NCBI GenBank assembly: GCA_946409635.1
Contig: CAMJXD010000009.1
Location: forward strand, 1 to 64,000
DNA from: an uncultured Prevotellaceae bacterium
GTDB taxonomy: Bacteria > Bacteroidota > Bacteroidia > Bacteroidales > Muribaculaceae
Length of the DNA stretch: 64,000 nucleotides
Direction of reading: 5' to 3'
Part shown: positions 18,018 through 27,525 of the stretch, one piece after another
How positions within the stretch are numbered: the stretch's first letter is position 1
Layout: every line of letters begins with the position of its first letter
Translations under genes and position numbers: made by a program
Notes under the pieces: model-generated
Databases searched by the model: none
Seen by the model: the letters and a program-made list of their open reading frames with translations, nothing else
What the model was told of the DNA's origin: nothing

Positions 18018-18640
18018 CGCTGCTGCTTGGCTTTACGATTAATAACGTGGCCCGGGATAATCATCATGCAGGCGAAGGCAATCATGAACAGCGGCAGGAA
18101 CCAGTAGGCACCCAATGGCATATCTGCGGCAATGCAACAAACGGTGAAGATGCCTATGCATAGGCCAACGGCTCCGCCAAAGATAAAGGATTTCTCCTTC
18201 ACGACGATGCCCTGGGCTATCTCGGCCATCGGTACGATGATGAGTGCAAAGGCAAACATCATCCGCCAGACATTATGCATTCCCATAAATGAGAAAACGA
18301 AACAGAATAGCGTGGCCACTAAGGCTGAAATGCCGACCACTGTCCAAATCTGTGACGTGATTTTGTCGGAATAACTTTTCACTCCGCTCTTCAGTTCACT
18401 CTTCTTTGACATGATGGGGGTGGCAATGCCGCCAACAACGCCTATTGCAAACCACAACCAGTTCCAGGCGGGATTGTGGGTCTTCACAAGCATGATCCAC
18501 ACCAGGGCGGATACTACCACCGACAGGTACCCCCACATGAGCATGATGTTGCCGTCACCGATGTAGCGCTCACGGGTGCGATTGATCATCGTGGTAATCA
18601 GTTCGAGGCTCTCGCGCTCGGTCATTTTCTTCTCTTCCAT
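18014..18640 (-). CDS. membrane protein co-encoded with HTH_34 regulator
   Basis: Start at ATG 18640 (MEEKKMTERESLELITTMIN); the longer upstream frame is leader sequence and would run across the promoter zone. The 208-residue protein has a cytosolic helical N-terminus (about 40 residues) followed by six predicted transmembrane segments (MLMWGYLSVVVSALVWIML, NWLWFAIGVVGGIA and four more). No catalytic motif is seen. Such proteins are often found next to PadR/HTH_34 regulators and may be membrane sensors or regulators' targets (inference). The operon has a good promoter at 18745-18775. Confidence 0.82.
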   Translation of the reverse strand: MEEKKMTERESLELITTMINRTRERYIGDGNIMLMWGYLSVVVSALVWIMLVKTHNPAWNWLWFAIGVVGGIATPIMSKKSELKSGVKSYSDKITSQIWTVVGISALVATLFCFVFSFMGMHNVWRMMFAFALIIVPMAEIAQGIVVKEKSFIFGGAVGLCIGIFTVCCIAADMPLGAYWFLPLFMIAFACMMIIPGHVINRKAKQQR

Positions 18641-18744
18641 AACTTGAATTGTTTTAAATGTGGTTATAAAGTGGTTTAAAAAATAAACTAAAACTCTCCG
18701 AAAAAAGAACAGCACTCGCGATTACCGTTCTCACTTTCTCGCTG

Positions 18745-18775
18745 CAAAGATAAACCAGTTTATAATATAAACCAA
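18745..18775 (-). promoter_or_regulatory. promoter of membrane protein/HTH operon
   Basis: On the minus strand TTG (complement of 18773-18775), 20-bp spacer, TATCTTTG (complement of 18745-18752). Confidence 0.7.
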
Positions 18776-18858
18776 ATATCCTCCAATAATTTAACATATT
18801 TTAATACTTCCCATTTCCCCTGTCAACGATACTTTCAAACAACCTTAACAACATAAAA

Positions 18859-18895
18859 ACAACTGGAATAACTCATTAATTGTTGTTCCAGTTGT
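18859..18895 (-). terminator. metG terminator
   Basis: 14-bp stem (arms 18859-18872 and 18882-18895, one wobble pair, 9-nt loop) followed on the minus strand by a TTTTT tract: intrinsic terminator just after metG. Confidence 0.75.
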
Positions 18896-18920
18896 CCTTA
18901 AGTTGTTATTGTTGTCTGAT

Positions 18921-20987
18921 TTAGCCTACCTGGCAGCCGGGCTTGACGGGCCCCGTCGGGCCGATGACCACGAGGCGGCCGCCGGCATCCTCGGCGCTCA
19001 GAATCATGCCCTGGCTCTCGATGCCCTTGAGTTTGCGGGGCGGGAAGTTGGCGATGAAGCACACCTGCTTGCCCACCAGTTCCTCGGGCTCATACCACTT
19101 GGCGATGCCGCTGATGATGGTGCGGCCGGCCATGCCGTCGTCGATGGTGAACTTCAGCAGCTTGTCGGCCTTCTTCACCTTCTCGCAGGCCACGACGGTG
19201 CCCACGCGGATGTCGAGCTTGGCAAAGTCGTCGATGGTGCTCGTGGTGGTGACGGGCTTGGGCTTGAAGTTGTTGATGATGTTCTCCTGCTTGATGCGCT
19301 CCAGGCGGTCGATCTGCTGTTGGAAAAAGTCGTCCTCGATCTTCTCGAACAGCAGCACGGGCTGCTCCAGTGCACGTCCTGCGGGCAGGATGTCGATGTC
19401 GCCCAGGCGGCTCCAATCGGCCTTTTCCATGCTGATCATCTTGCGCAGTTTCTCGCAGCTGAAGGGCAGGAACGGCTCAAAGGCGATGGCCAGGTTGGCA
19501 GTGATCTGCAGGGCCAGATTCATGATGGTCTGCACGCGCGCCATGTCTACCTTTGCCAACTTCCACGGCTCGGTGTCGGCCAGGTACTTGTTGCCGCAGC
19601 GGGCCAGGTCCATGGCGTCCTTGAGCGCCTCACGGAAGTGGAAATGCTCGATGTGGTCGCTCAGCACGGCTTTCACGTTCTTGAACTCCTCGATGGCAGC
19701 ACGGTCCACGTCGGTCAATTCGCCAGCCTGGGGCACAATGCCCTCGCAGAACTTGTGGGTCAGCACCAGGGCGCGGTTCACGAAGTTACCCAAAATAGCG
19801 ACTAACTCGTTGTTGTTGCGGGCCTGGAAGTCCTTCCAGGTGAAGTCGTTATCCTTGGTCTCGGGGGCATTGGCGGTGAGCACATAGCGCAGCACGTCCT
19901 GCTTGCCGGGGAAGTCCCGGAGGTACTCATGCAGCCACACGGCCCAGTTGCGGCTGGTGGAAATCTTGTCACCCTCCAGGTTCAGGAACTCGTTGGCGGG
20001 GACGTTGTCGGGCATGATGTAGTCGCCGTGTGCCTTCATCATCGTGGGGAAGATGATGCAGTGGAACACGATGTTGTCCTTGCCGATGAAGTGGATGAGC
20101 CTGGTGTCCTTGTCCTGCCACCACTGCTGCCACGTGCCCCAGCGCTCGGGCTGGGCATCGCACAGCTCCTTGGTGTTGCTGATGTAGCCAATCGGTGCAT
20201 CAAACCACACGTACAGCACCTTGCCCTCGGCACCCTCGACGGGAACGGGAATGCCCCAGTCCAGGTCGCGCGTCATGGCGCGAGGCTGCAGGCCGCCGTC
20301 AATCCACGACTTGCACTGGCCGTAGACGTTGCTGCGCCACTCCTTGTGGCCCTCGAGGATCCACTCCTTCAACCACCCCTCATACTCGTTCAGGGGCAGG
20401 AACCAGTTGGTGGTGTCCTTCAGCACCAGCGGGTGGTCGCTGTCCTTGGCGTGAGGGTTGATGAGCTCGGTGGGGTCCAGGTCGCGGCCGCAGCCGTCCT
20501 CACACTGGTTGCCCTTGGCTGCCGGGTGGTGGCAATAGGGGCACTCGCCCTCAACATCGCGGTCGGTTAGGAACTTGCCGTCTATCTCGTCATAGAACTG
20601 CTTGGTGGTCTTCTCGATCAACTTGCCCTCGTCGTAGAGCTTGCGGAAGAATTCAGCGGCAAACTGGTGATGCGTCTTGCTGGTCGTGCGGCTGTAGATG
20701 TCATAGGAAATACCGAACTCCTCAAATGACTTCTTGATCAACTCGTGGTAGCGGTCAACAACCTGCTGCGGGGTGATGCCCTCCTTGCGGGCACGCTGGG
20801 TCACGGGCACGCCATGCTCGTCGCTGCCGCCAACGAACATCACATCCTCGCCCTTGAGTCTCAAGTAGCGAACATAGATGTCGGCGGGCACATATACGCC
20901 AGCCAGATGGCCGATGTGGACAGGACCGTTAGCATAGGGTAACGCTGTCGTCACCAGCGTGCGCACAAATTTCTTCTCTTTCTCCAT
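18921..20987 (-). CDS. metG: methionyl-tRNA synthetase
   Basis: Charges tRNA-Met. The 688-residue class I synthetase has the HIGH motif in [10 protein letters not shown] (residues about 19-28), a zinc-binding knuckle (CPYCHH...CEDGCGRDL near 145-165), the KMSKS equivalent DKISTSRNW and a C-terminal EMAP/Trbp111-like tRNA-binding domain ([20 protein letters not shown] onward) used for dimerisation. It is a single-gene transcript with a TACCTTTG -7 box at 21039-21046 (minus) and an intrinsic terminator downstream. Confidence 0.96.
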   Translation of the reverse strand: MEKEKKFVRTLVTTALPYANGPVHIGHLAGVYVPADIYVRYLRLKGEDVMFVGGSDEHGVPVTQRARKEGITPQQVVDRYHELIKKSFEEFGISYDIYSRTTSKTHHQFAAEFFRKLYDEGKLIEKTTKQFYDEIDGKFLTDRDVEGECPYCHHPAAKGNQCEDGCGRDLDPTELINPHAKDSDHPLVLKDTTNWFLPLNEYEGWLKEWILEGHKEWRSNVYGQCKSWIDGGLQPRAMTRDLDWGIPVPVEGAEGKVLYVWFDAPIGYISNTKELCDAQPERWGTWQQWWQDKDTRLIHFIGKDNIVFHCIIFPTMMKAHGDYIMPDNVPANEFLNLEGDKISTSRNWAVWLHEYLRDFPGKQDVLRYVLTANAPETKDNDFTWKDFQARNNNELVAILGNFVNRALVLTHKFCEGIVPQAGELTDVDRAAIEEFKNVKAVLSDHIEHFHFREALKDAMDLARCGNKYLADTEPWKLAKVDMARVQTIMNLALQITANLAIAFEPFLPFSCEKLRKMISMEKADWSRLGDIDILPAGRALEQPVLLFEKIEDDFFQQQIDRLERIKQENIINNFKPKPVTTTSTIDDFAKLDIRVGTVVACEKVKKADKLLKFTIDDGMAGRTIISGIAKWYEPEELVGKQVCFIANFPPRKLKGIESQGMILSAEDAGGRLVVIGPTGPVKPGCQVG

Positions 20988-21038
20988 TGTTGGTCTATTC
21001 TGTTATGATGATTGTAGTTATATTCCCTTTTGAACCTG

Positions 21039-21046
21039 CAAAGGTA
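21039..21046 (-). promoter_or_regulatory. metG -7 box
   Basis: TACCTTTG on the minus strand, with a possible TTG 18 bp upstream; about 50 bp before the metG ATG. Confidence 0.6.
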
Positions 21047-21094
21047 GTAAAAAGTTTCCTCAATCAACGCATTGAAGCCAAGAAAGACAGATTT

Positions 21095-21122
21095 ACCGCA
21101 CCATTATTTGTTGTGGAACACC
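21095..21122 (+). mobile_element. remnant end of MITE family 1
   Basis: ACCGCA-N5-ATTTGTTGTGGAACACC matches the left end of the element at 2525-2820 (ACCGCA-N5-ATTTGTTGTGGAACACC) at all 23 defined positions; the five-base gap differs. No right end is visible. The rest of the 20988-21523 gap shows a repeated GTTAAC (two copies near 21209-21225), but no gene. Confidence 0.5.
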
Positions 21123-21483
21123 TGCAGGGTGTGGCTGCTTTCTGCCTTTTGGTATGGTGAATCGTTGGTGCTGGTGTTACCTTTGCACCGTGGGTGGTTT
21201 TATGTGCCGTTAACATTTCGTTAACAGTTCCGCCCCTACTTTTGAAAATACTTTACTTTGGCTTGTGCTTGATATTCACCGCATTAGCAGGATTGCCATG
21301 GGACTGGGTGTTTTGCTTTTTGTCTGAAGGCTGCAAGGTTGATTGGGGCCATCGGTTGAGGGGGGATGCGATGGATCAGTCAGCAGGGTCGGCATGGTCT
21401 TTGGCACGGGTTATGACCGGTCCCAGGCAGGCTTGAGAGAGAACTTATAGCCCGATGATGGCGCGTAATTGAATGTTTTGTTG

Positions 21484-21491
21484 TACTTTTG
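21484..21491 (+). promoter_or_regulatory. -7 box of acyl-CoA synthetase gene
   Basis: TACTTTTG, 32 bp before the ATG at 21524. It rules out the longer in-frame start at 21473, which lies upstream of the box. No convincing -33 element is seen. Confidence 0.55.
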
Positions 21492-21523
21492 TAATCATTA
21501 TTTATATAAATAAGATTTTTCTT

Positions 21524-23143
21524 ATGAGGCACTACTTGAAGAATCTAGAAGACACCGTCCGCAACCATTGGACCCAAAAGGCCCTCTGTGACTATAACGG
21601 GGACACGTTCTCCTATGCCAATCTGGCGACCAATGTGGAGCAGTTTGGTCTGTTCTTTGCGGCGGCGGGAATCGGTAAGGGCGAGAAGATTGCCATCTGT
21701 GCCCGCAACTCGGCCCGCTGGGCGATGACCTTCTGGGGCATCAACGTGAACGGGCGCGTGGCGGTGCCGCTGCTGGCCGACTTCCACCCCGACACGGTAG
21801 CCATCTTGACCCACCACTCCGACAGCGTCGTGCTCTTTGTCGACGAGGACATCTGGGGCAAACTCAACCCTGACGACATGCCCCTGCTCAAGGCGGCCGT
21901 GGCCGTCAAGGACGGCAACCTGCTGTGGCACCGCGACCAGGCGGTGGCCGATGCATGGAACGGCCGCAAGAAAGCCTTCGCCGAGCGCTACCCCGACGGC
22001 CTCTTCCCCGAGCACGTGTCCTATCCGGACGACAACATGGACGACTTGGCCATCATCAACTACACGTCGGGCACCACGGGCAACCCCAAGGGGGTGATGC
22101 TCACCTATGGTGCCATCTCTGACACCGATGACTTTGCCAACTCCCATTTCCCCAACACCCCTGGACAGACCGTTGTGTCGATGCTGCCTCTGGCCCACAT
22201 GTACGGCCTGGCCATCGAGTTTATCCACCCTAACGTGGATGGCGTGACGGTCTATTTCCTGGGCAAGACGCCCTCGCCCACCACGCTGCTCAAGGCCATG
22301 CGCGACATCAGGCCCTACATGGTGGTCACCGTGCCCCTGGTGATGGAGAAGATTTATGGGGGGGCCATTAAGCCCTCGATGGAGAAGGCCAAGCTGGCGC
22401 TGTCCATCCCTGGCCTGAGGTCGCTGGTCTACAGGGCTGCCCGCAAGAAGATGATCGAGGCCTTCGGCGGAGCCGTCGAGTGCTTCATCATGGGCGGTGC
22501 GGCACTCAACCCCGAGGCCGAGCAGTTCTTCAAGAAGATACACCTGCCCTACACCGTGGGCTATGGCATGACCGAGGCATGCCCCCTGCTGGGCTATGAG
22601 TGGTGGACCAGGTTTGTGCCGGGCTCATGCGGCAAGCCCGTCCACGAGGTGCGCATCGACTCCGAGGATCCGCACCACATCCCCGGCGAGATCCAGGCCA
22701 AAGGGCCCAACCTCACCATCGGCTACTACAAGAACCCCGAGGCCACCGAGGCCGCCTTTACCGACGACGGCTGGTTCCGCACGGGTGACCTGGGCATCAT
22801 CGACGAGAAGGGCAACATCTTCATTCGCGGACGCATCAAGTCGATGATCCTCAATTCCTCGGGCCAGAACATCTACCCCGAGGAGGTCGAGGCCGTCCTG
22901 GCCAACTGCCAGTATGTCGACGAGTGCCTGGTGGTGGATCGCGGCGGCAAGATCACGGCGCTGGTATATACCGAGCTGCCCGAGGACATGGACCAGGAGA
23001 CGCGGGCCGCCATCCCCGGCAACATCCGCGCCCAGGCCAACAAGTCGCTGCCCAACTACAGCAAGATCGCTGCGGTCGAGATGATGGATGCCCCCTTCGA
23101 GAAGACCCCCAAGAGGACCATCAAGCGCTTCTTGTACAAGTAG
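21524..23143 (+). CDS. long-chain acyl-CoA synthetase (AMP-binding family)
   Basis: Activates fatty acids to acyl-CoA via an acyl-adenylate. The 539-residue protein (start ATG 21524, MRHYLKNLEDTVRNHW) contains the phosphate-binding motif YTSGTTGNPKGVM, the adenine motif VGYGMTEACPLLGYE, the DGWFRTGDLG hinge and the C-terminal catalytic lysine region TPKRTIKRFLY. It is a canonical, somewhat short FadD-type enzyme. It probably feeds exogenous or recycled fatty acids into lipids. The next gene starts 75 bp downstream and encodes a PI-PLC-like lipoprotein, so a lipid-related transcription unit is possible but not shown. Confidence 0.92.
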   Translation: MRHYLKNLEDTVRNHWTQKALCDYNGDTFSYANLATNVEQFGLFFAAAGIGKGEKIAICARNSARWAMTFWGINVNGRVAVPLLADFHPDTVAILTHHSDSVVLFVDEDIWGKLNPDDMPLLKAAVAVKDGNLLWHRDQAVADAWNGRKKAFAERYPDGLFPEHVSYPDDNMDDLAIINYTSGTTGNPKGVMLTYGAISDTDDFANSHFPNTPGQTVVSMLPLAHMYGLAIEFIHPNVDGVTVYFLGKTPSPTTLLKAMRDIRPYMVVTVPLVMEKIYGGAIKPSMEKAKLALSIPGLRSLVYRAARKKMIEAFGGAVECFIMGGAALNPEAEQFFKKIHLPYTVGYGMTEACPLLGYEWWTRFVPGSCGKPVHEVRIDSEDPHHIPGEIQAKGPNLTIGYYKNPEATEAAFTDDGWFRTGDLGIIDEKGNIFIRGRIKSMILNSSGQNIYPEEVEAVLANCQYVDECLVVDRGGKITALVYTELPEDMDQETRAAIPGNIRAQANKSLPNYSKIAAVEMMDAPFEKTPKRTIKRFLYK

Positions 23144-23218
23144 AACGCCCCCCAGCCCCGCCCTGTGGCCCTGAAGGAGAACTTGAAATCTTTTAAAACC
23201 ATACTAACAAACTGATAT

Positions 23219-24448
23219 ATGAATGTAATGAAACAAAACTTTACCCTTATTGTCTTGGCCTTGATGGCCGCGGCATTGATGAGCAGTTGCGACGACCCTG
23301 AAGTCGCCTTCAACGAGGATACGTTCGATATTCCCTTCCTTTTCTCTGAGGGTTATCAGGACTCTATCAAGTACCCCTACGACCTTGCCACACCGCCATC
23401 CGACTGGCTCTCTATGATTAAGGACGATACCAAGGTGTGCAAGCTGAGCATTCCAGGCACTCACGACTCCATGACCGGAATGGGATTCTACCAGCCCTGG
23501 CTGAAGAGCATCTCTAACATGACCGCAATCAGCCAGCTATGTACCTTTGACGAGCAGATGAACAGCGGTATCCGATTCTTTGACTTCCGCCCGGTAGTGT
23601 CAATTGATACCCTCGCCACCACCCCTGCCGAACGCCAAATCCTGAGGCTCGCGCACGGGTTTACTGAGGTCGATGTGAAGTTTGAGGAGTCGCTCGACTG
23701 GATGAAGGAATTCCTCGCCAAGCACCCCACCGAGTTCTTCATCATCAAGATTCAGGCCGACAACGGTATGGAAAGCCAGCATAACTGGACATTGCTCCTC
23801 CATCAGCTGCTCGCCAAGCCCAAGTATGACGGCTTCTTTGTCACCAATTGGCGGCCCGACATCACCGTGGGTGAGATGCGTGGCAAGGTGCTCATCCTGA
23901 GCCGATACAACCTTGTTCCGATCAACCACGCATTCCACTATCCCATCGCCTACTGCGACTGGCCCGACGAGGACCCCGATGTCAACGAGGAACTCGACCC
24001 CGTGGCTCAGCGCTCATGCGCCATCTATAATATGGAAGACACTACTGTCAAGGCCACTCTCTACAAGCAGGACTACTACAAGACTACCACCGAGAAGCGC
24101 ATGGAGAACAAGAAGTGGACCGTCATCGACATGATGCATAGCGCACGCGAGGCAACGGCGAGCGACCAGAACATCTGGATCGTCAACCACTGCTCGGCCT
24201 ACACCGAGGTCTCGCCCCGTGGCTACATCACCAACGCCTCCAACGTGCACCCCCTGGTGATTGAAGACCTGCTCAATAACGAGGGCACCGTCGGAATCAT
24301 GCCCATGGACATGGCCTGCCACGACTATGTGCACGCCATCGTCAACGGCGGCACACCCTACACCAGCGACTACCTGTACGGCTTCCGCCCACTCACGCAG
24401 TCACTCACCAACCTCCTCATCAAGTCGAATCAAAAATATTTCAAATAG
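23219..24448 (+). CDS. phosphatidylinositol-specific phospholipase C domain lipoprotein
   Basis: A 409-residue lipoprotein (lipobox LMSSC, Cys24) with a bacterial PI-PLC X domain. The first catalytic histidine is in SIPGTHDSMTG (H82) and the second in ILRLAHGFTEV (H146); RFFDFRP and FIIKIQ are further family blocks. These enzymes cleave phosphatidylinositol or GPI anchors to a cyclic inositol phosphate. An anchored, probably surface-exposed enzyme could act on host or Bacteroidetes inositol lipids (inference). The downstream gene (10 bp) encodes an outer-membrane protein and is almost certainly co-transcribed. Confidence 0.9.
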   Translation: MNVMKQNFTLIVLALMAAALMSSCDDPEVAFNEDTFDIPFLFSEGYQDSIKYPYDLATPPSDWLSMIKDDTKVCKLSIPGTHDSMTGMGFYQPWLKSISNMTAISQLCTFDEQMNSGIRFFDFRPVVSIDTLATTPAERQILRLAHGFTEVDVKFEESLDWMKEFLAKHPTEFFIIKIQADNGMESQHNWTLLLHQLLAKPKYDGFFVTNWRPDITVGEMRGKVLILSRYNLVPINHAFHYPIAYCDWPDEDPDVNEELDPVAQRSCAIYNMEDTTVKATLYKQDYYKTTTEKRMENKKWTVIDMMHSAREATASDQNIWIVNHCSAYTEVSPRGYITNASNVHPLVIEDLLNNEGTVGIMPMDMACHDYVHAIVNGGTPYTSDYLYGFRPLTQSLTNLLIKSNQKYFK

Positions 24449-24458
24449 AAACAACACT

Positions 24459-25307
24459 ATGAAAATCAAGATATTCACTCTCGCAATTCTCGCCACTTTG
24501 CTTGGCGCGATGAACGTGTCCGCCCAGAGCGAGACCGATAAAAACAGCAAACTGCACTCCCCCGACGGCTTGTTCAACCACCTGTCAATCGGTATCAACA
24601 CGGGCCTCTCAGGTACCGGTATCGACGTCACTATGCCCGTCCACCGGCTCGTCACCGTGCGCACCGGCTACACGGGACTCCACTTCGGCGAAATGAAGTT
24701 CAAGACCATCAACACTGCCGAAGATCTCACGGGTACGGCACTCGTCGAGGACGATGCCGTGCGCAGGGCTCAAATGTCCGACAAGATTGAGCTCGCCGCC
24801 AAGCCCAACTTCTGGAACGTGTTCCTGCTTGCCGAGGTTCATCCCTTTACCAACGACAGTTTCCACTTCACCGCCGGCCTGTACTTCGGCAGCAAGAACT
24901 TCCTCCACTTCCGCAACACCAACGAGGGAGCCCTCGACTTCCTCTATGACGCCAACAACAAGGTCGCTGACTACAACCGCGCATTCGGAACCCAGTTCAG
25001 CCCCGTAGGACTCAAGTTCGGCGACTACGTCTTCACAGCCGACGAGAATGGCAACATCGATGTGATGATGAAGACCAATGTCGTCAAGCCCTACCTGGGA
25101 GTCGGTGTCGGCAAGCACATCGCCCAGCAGCACCGCCTGAGCTTCGCCCTCGACCTGGGCCTCATCTTCTGGGGCTCCCCTAAATTCGTGCTCAACAACG
25201 GCGTGGAAATCAAGTCATCGAGCAAAGAAGCCGGCATCACCCAAGTCTTCTCATGGCTCAAAGCCTGGCCCAGCCTGCAAGTCAAACTCGCCTACAAAAT
25301 CTTCTAA
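24459..25307 (+). CDS. predicted outer-membrane protein co-encoded with PI-PLC
   Basis: The ATG at 24459 follows the PI-PLC stop by 10 bp; a longer upstream frame overlaps the PI-PLC gene and is not real. The 282-residue protein has a signal peptide (cleavage near VSAQ, residue 23) and barrel-like strands (FNHLSIGINTGLSGTGIDVT, VKPYLGVGVGKHIA), ending in LAYKIF with a terminal aromatic residue. No family name is recognised. It could be an export or binding partner of the lipase. The codon use is typical for the region. Confidence 0.78.
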   Translation: MKIKIFTLAILATLLGAMNVSAQSETDKNSKLHSPDGLFNHLSIGINTGLSGTGIDVTMPVHRLVTVRTGYTGLHFGEMKFKTINTAEDLTGTALVEDDAVRRAQMSDKIELAAKPNFWNVFLLAEVHPFTNDSFHFTAGLYFGSKNFLHFRNTNEGALDFLYDANNKVADYNRAFGTQFSPVGLKFGDYVFTADENGNIDVMMKTNVVKPYLGVGVGKHIAQQHRLSFALDLGLIFWGSPKFVLNNGVEIKSSSKEAGITQVFSWLKAWPSLQVKLAYKIF

Positions 25308-25424
25308 ATCCCCCCACCGCTACACAGGGGAAAAACAGGCAGGAAAAAGGAACGACCCTTTTTCCTACAGCAGCCTTATAGTCAACCATAAAGCCAACAA
25401 TAACATACATATATTCAATCCACA

Positions 25425-26870
25425 TCACTCAAGAAATAGGTCATTCATTGTGATCGTTGCATAGATGCCACTTGAATACATGTTTTGTTTAAGCCCGTAG
25501 GTTGTAACAAGTATCGTGTGGGTGGCATCACGCGTTTTTGTCAGGTGGACAAATGCGTTGGCCCTTTCCCTCAAGTGTTTCTCATATTCCCCTGTAACTG
25601 TATATAGATCCTTGCAGTATTTCATCTCGCAGATGTCTATAATGTGATCACCACGACACAGCAGCAGATCAATCTGCACGCCAGGCCATTCTGTCCCATC
25701 TTTATCGATGTGTTTAGGCGAGGACCATGCACAGATATTGGTCAACACCCCCTTGATGCTCAGTTTTGCCCGAATCTGGCTGATGTGATGCAGGCAGACT
25801 TGTTCAAAAGCATAGCCCGCCCATGCGTTCCTTGCGCTTTCTTTGAGGTTAGACCAGTAATGCTCGTCCAATCCCGAATGCCCCGCGACAAACTTGAGAA
25901 AATATAGTGAGAACAAGTCAGTGAGCTGATAGATGCTGCCGCGCTCTTTCTTACCAAAAGAGGAATACCTGCGTATAAAGTCGCATCGGCACAGGTTATT
26001 GAGTGCAGTAGTCAATGCGCCGCCATTATAATCCCTGATGGTTTCTTTTATCTCTTTTAATGTCAATCCCTTATTTTTTATCGCCAGCACTTCAACCACT
26101 TGGCGGTAGATGGAAGCGGATTTGAACAATGAACGGAACAGGAAATCATATTCAGTTCTTAAAGGAGCACCATTCCTATAAAACAGTTCATCGATATTTT
26201 GGTCAAAAGGTAACTCTTTTTCAAGCATATCAAGATAATAAGGAATCCCTCCAAGGATCATATAGGCCTCAAGAATCTGATATCGATTCCATATAATTCC
26301 CTTTCGCTGAGTTAAGAACTGCTCAACTTCGTGCAGGTTGAAAGGGGCAAGATAAATAGACCTTGAAACCCTGCCGTATAATCCACCCTTGTCCCCGATA
26401 ATTCTGTCAATCATCCATGATGTAGCAGAGCCACAAACAATCAGTGTGAGCCCGTTGCGAGTAGAGGCCCAACTATTCCAGAAATAGCCGAAGGCCTTGA
26501 TGAACATTGATTTAGGGGTGTCCATCCATGGCAATTCATCAAGAAAAACCACGATACGTTCTTTCTGAGCACATGAAAGATAATCACGTAGTTGCCCAAA
26601 CGCTTCAAACCAATTCTTCGGCATGGAGAACTGACGATGGCTATATTTTTGTAACGCTTCATTAAAAAGTGCCAACTGCACCTTCATTGGCGTTTCAAAA
26701 CTTCCTGTGAAAAAGAAATCAAACTGTTCGTTAAAGAATTGTTTGATAAGGTAGGTCTTACCCACACGCCGACGACCATATACTGCCACCAAGCGCGCCT
26801 CTTTCTCTTCACATATCGTGCGCAGGATCTTTTGCTCTTTCTCTCTCCCGATGATGCTGCTTGCTGCCAT
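25425..26870 (-). CDS. AAA ATPase with DUF234 nuclease-like C-terminus
   Basis: A 481-residue protein of the archaeal-ATPase (PF01637) type. Walker A is YGRRRVGKTY (31-40), Walker B VVFLDELPWMD near 107-117. A winged-helix region follows (LTLKEIKETIRDYNGGALTT) and the C-terminal DUF234 part shows a PD-(D/E)xK-like pattern (GVQIDLLLCRG, IDICEMKYCK). Such genes are abundant and mobile in Bacteroidetes, of unknown function. Its promoter (26898-26928) is preceded by two 21-bp direct repeats. It marks the left border of the accessory island. Confidence 0.85.
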   Translation of the reverse strand: MAASSIIGREKEQKILRTICEEKEARLVAVYGRRRVGKTYLIKQFFNEQFDFFFTGSFETPMKVQLALFNEALQKYSHRQFSMPKNWFEAFGQLRDYLSCAQKERIVVFLDELPWMDTPKSMFIKAFGYFWNSWASTRNGLTLIVCGSATSWMIDRIIGDKGGLYGRVSRSIYLAPFNLHEVEQFLTQRKGIIWNRYQILEAYMILGGIPYYLDMLEKELPFDQNIDELFYRNGAPLRTEYDFLFRSLFKSASIYRQVVEVLAIKNKGLTLKEIKETIRDYNGGALTTALNNLCRCDFIRRYSSFGKKERGSIYQLTDLFSLYFLKFVAGHSGLDEHYWSNLKESARNAWAGYAFEQVCLHHISQIRAKLSIKGVLTNICAWSSPKHIDKDGTEWPGVQIDLLLCRGDHIIDICEMKYCKDLYTVTGEYEKHLRERANAFVHLTKTRDATHTILVTTYGLKQNMYSSGIYATITMNDLFLE

Positions 26871-26897
26871 AATCCGTTTCTTGTTGATTTACTGGCG

Positions 26898-26928
26898 CAA
26901 AGATAAATCATATTTTCCAGACAAGCAA
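26898..26928 (-). promoter_or_regulatory. promoter of left AAA ATPase gene
   Basis: Minus strand: TTG (complement of 26926-26928), 20-bp spacer, TATCTTTG (complement of 26898-26905). Confidence 0.7.
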
Positions 26929-27001
26929 TTATTTTTAGTCCTTAACTCATTTTTTTGATACGTTAGAGACTATTTACGATTTATTTTTAGTCCTTAACTC
27001 A
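26929..27001. repeat. pair of 21-bp direct repeats upstream of AAA ATPase
   Basis: TTATTTTTAGTCCTTAACTC(A) occurs at 26929-26949 and 26981-27001 (52-bp period). Each is followed 11-12 bp later by GTTAG. The first copy abuts the -33 element, so these are candidate operators. Confidence 0.7.
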
Positions 27002-27226
27002 ATTATTTAATAGGTTAGGGAGTGATTATAATCAAGAGAGAGGCAATGGAGGGCTCATCCAAGCGGAAGAACTTGCACCATTGCAGCAACCTTAAAGTCA
27101 GACATAAAGCCCCTAAAACGACCAAATTATGTACCATATAACCATTTACAACCACAAAGATACTCGTTTTTCATAATACAATGGCAATTGAACAAATGAA
27201 ATAATTGAAAATTTTCTATGATTTAT

Positions 27227-27257
27227 TTGGTAGATAATAGAAAAATTTCTATCTTTG
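27227..27257 (+). promoter_or_regulatory. hicAB promoter
   Basis: TTG (27227-27229), 20-bp spacer, TATCTTTG (27250-27257), 33 bp before the hicA ATG. The interval 27002-27226 contains no other recognisable feature. Confidence 0.75.
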
Positions 27258-27290
27258 CAGGGTGAACATGATTTAAACAAGACTACAATT

Positions 27291-27470
27291 ATGAAATATA
27301 AAGAATTTCACCGCAAGATTGTCGCTGCTGGATGGAAGTTTGATCATGCCGAAGGCAGCCACTACTTTTATATTAAGAACGGTCAGCTATCAGTACCTGT
27401 TCCCTACCATGGCTCGAAGGAAATTCCTGAGCCACTAAGAAAGAAAATAGCGAAACAGATGGGAATTTAA
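27291..27470 (+). CDS. hicA: HicA-family mRNA interferase toxin
   Basis: A 59-residue toxin that cleaves mRNA in a ribosome-independent way (family knowledge). Start ATG 27291 (MKYKEFHRKIVAAGW); an upstream in-frame start at 27255 overlaps the promoter box. The catalytic histidine lies in EGSHYFY (H24) and the family end SVPVPYHGSKEIPEPLRKKI is present. It precedes its antitoxin hicB by 55 bp, the normal toxin-first order. Confidence 0.92.
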   Translation: MKYKEFHRKIVAAGWKFDHAEGSHYFYIKNGQLSVPVPYHGSKEIPEPLRKKIAKQMGI

Positions 27471-27525
27471 CCCCCTTTCGCTACCTGCTAGAACAAAGAA
27501 TAACCAATAACAAAGATCAACAATC

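Noticed and set aside
24261-24458. N-terminal extension of the 24459 gene
   Set aside because: Overlaps the PI-PLC gene and lacks a signal peptide; ATG 24459 gives a clean signal peptide.
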